A stretch of DNA of 28,851 nucleotides, from positions 1 to 28,851 of the IMG/VR virus record IMGVR_UViG_3300011270_000016. One strand, written 5' to 3'. Under the pieces are notes generated by a model. The model saw only the letters and a program-made list of their open reading frames with translations. It was not told where the DNA came from and did no database searches. Source of the DNA: a virus. This document shows positions 28,272 to 28,851 of this stretch, piece by piece. Made by a program: the position numbers and the translations under genes. The stretch's first letter is position 1; every line of letters starts with the position of its first letter.

Positions 28272-28851
28272 CTACTCCCTCACAATGATCGTGAACCCCG
28301 ACGCCGCCATCGCCGAAAACGTCGTCGCTCCCTTCGCCGCCAGCCCGCTCAGCGTCGTCGCCTGCCCCGCCGCCATTCCTTGGATCGCCGTGTCCGTCTT
28401 CGCCGCCAGCGTGTCCAGTGTGACCGCCTGGCTCGCTTCGAGCGATTGCAGTACCGCGAAGCCGCGCTCGACTCCCACGAACGGCCCGGTGAGCAGCGTG
28501 ATGAACACTGGCTCGTTCAGCGCTTCGGGCCGCGACCAGAACCGATTCACCGCCGGCCGCGCTTGGGTCGCCGTCCATGCCGCGACCGAAGATGCTATGG
28601 CCGGCAACGATCTCTCCGGCCCTGCAGAGGCTGCGGGTTGCGCGAACTTCGGTGCCGCGGACGGCCGCGGCTCGGGCTGCGCCCAGCTCGAAACGAATAC
28701 AATCGCCGGCGCAGCGATGTTGAATTTATCCGGCGCGGCAAACGATCCGCGGCCGTAGCTCTGCGGCTGCGCCGCCGGCCCGATGGTCGGCGACCAATGG
28801 CTCAGCGTCACCGCCGCGGGCGGCAGCGTCTTCGCGGGCGCGCTGAAAACA
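28272..28851 (-). CDS. Hypothetical protein, 5' end outside the window
   Basis: The frame is open to the last base. Codons upstream of the apparent GTG at 28811 continue as VFSAPAKTLPPAAVTLSHW, so the start probably lies beyond 28851. At least 190 residues are visible: a low-complexity Pro/Ala/Ser section, then a GPFVGVERGFAVLQSLEA segment, then a run of Ala/Thr-rich repeats (TLAAKTDTAIQGMAAGQATT, SGLAAKGATTFSAMAASG) that would form a helix or coiled coil. I recognise no family. Confidence 0.5.
   Translation of the reverse strand, partial: VFSAPAKTLPPAAVTLSHWSPTIGPAAQPQSYGRGSFAAPDKFNIAAPAIVFVSSWAQPEPRPSAAPKFAQPAASAGPERSLPAIASSVAAWTATQARPAVNRFWSRPEALNEPVFITLLTGPFVGVERGFAVLQSLEASQAVTLDTLAAKTDTAIQGMAAGQATTLSGLAAKGATTFSAMAASGFTIIVRE

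Noticed and set aside
1-28851. tRNA or rRNA genes
   Set aside because: No cloverleaf-like or rRNA-like sequence was recognised by eye; a tRNA or covariance-model scan would settle it.

Overview
The window looks like the late half of a tailed-phage genome, most likely an integrated prophage, next to a short piece of host chromosome. DNA is GC-rich. Apart from one host-like gene fragment on the + strand at the left edge (1-408), every convincing gene lies on the - strand, so transcription runs from right (28851) to left. The many short hairpin repeats and GGAATTAACACAGAGG-type repeats resemble, from memory, those common in Acidobacteria. I therefore suggest an acidobacterial host, but nothing here proves it.

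In transcription order: (i) 28851-26475, small pre-late genes: an open-ended hypothetical, a virion-like hypothetical, a small Cys/His protein, a DUF6527-like protein, a possible GemA (Mu gp16)-like protein and a 62-aa helix-turn-helix protein. (ii) 26474-26301, a non-coding gap with two phased direct repeats and a dyad, a candidate late control region. (iii) 26300-22306, lysis and pre-packaging genes: a 76-aa protein, an SLT-type transglycosylase, a signal-bearing HNH nuclease, a lipoprotein, four very small proteins (three of them membrane proteins), a 3-TM holin-like protein, a two-TM coiled-coil protein and a winged-helix-like protein. (iv) 22305-12835, a Mu-like packaging and head module: TerS, TerL, portal, gp30/F-like minor head protein, a protease-capsid fusion, a possible decoration protein and a connector. 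(v) 12701-805, a lambda-like long non-contractile tail module: gp10-like completion protein, terminator, tube, possible chaperones, an 843-residue tape measure, then M-, L- and J-like tip proteins. A Mu-like head joined to a lambda-like tail is the architecture of transposable siphophages of the B3/D3112 kind. The transposase, integration and immunity genes would lie beyond 28851.

The tail module ends only 20 bp from three 21-bp direct repeats (721-784), beyond which lies AT-richer non-coding DNA and the host gene. This is a plausible prophage right end. An IS21-like terminal remnant is the main alternative.

The most unusual features are: a gpL-like tail-tip protein that keeps four iron-sulphur cysteines (C-x8-C and C-x6-C) but carries two tandem ~75-residue modules between the pairs; a prohead protease fused in frame to the major capsid protein with a perfect internal ribosome binding site; heavy colonisation of gene junctions, and of some reading frames, by several families of hairpin repeats; and a nested hairpin that would cover the ribosome binding site of the gene at 9063-9902.
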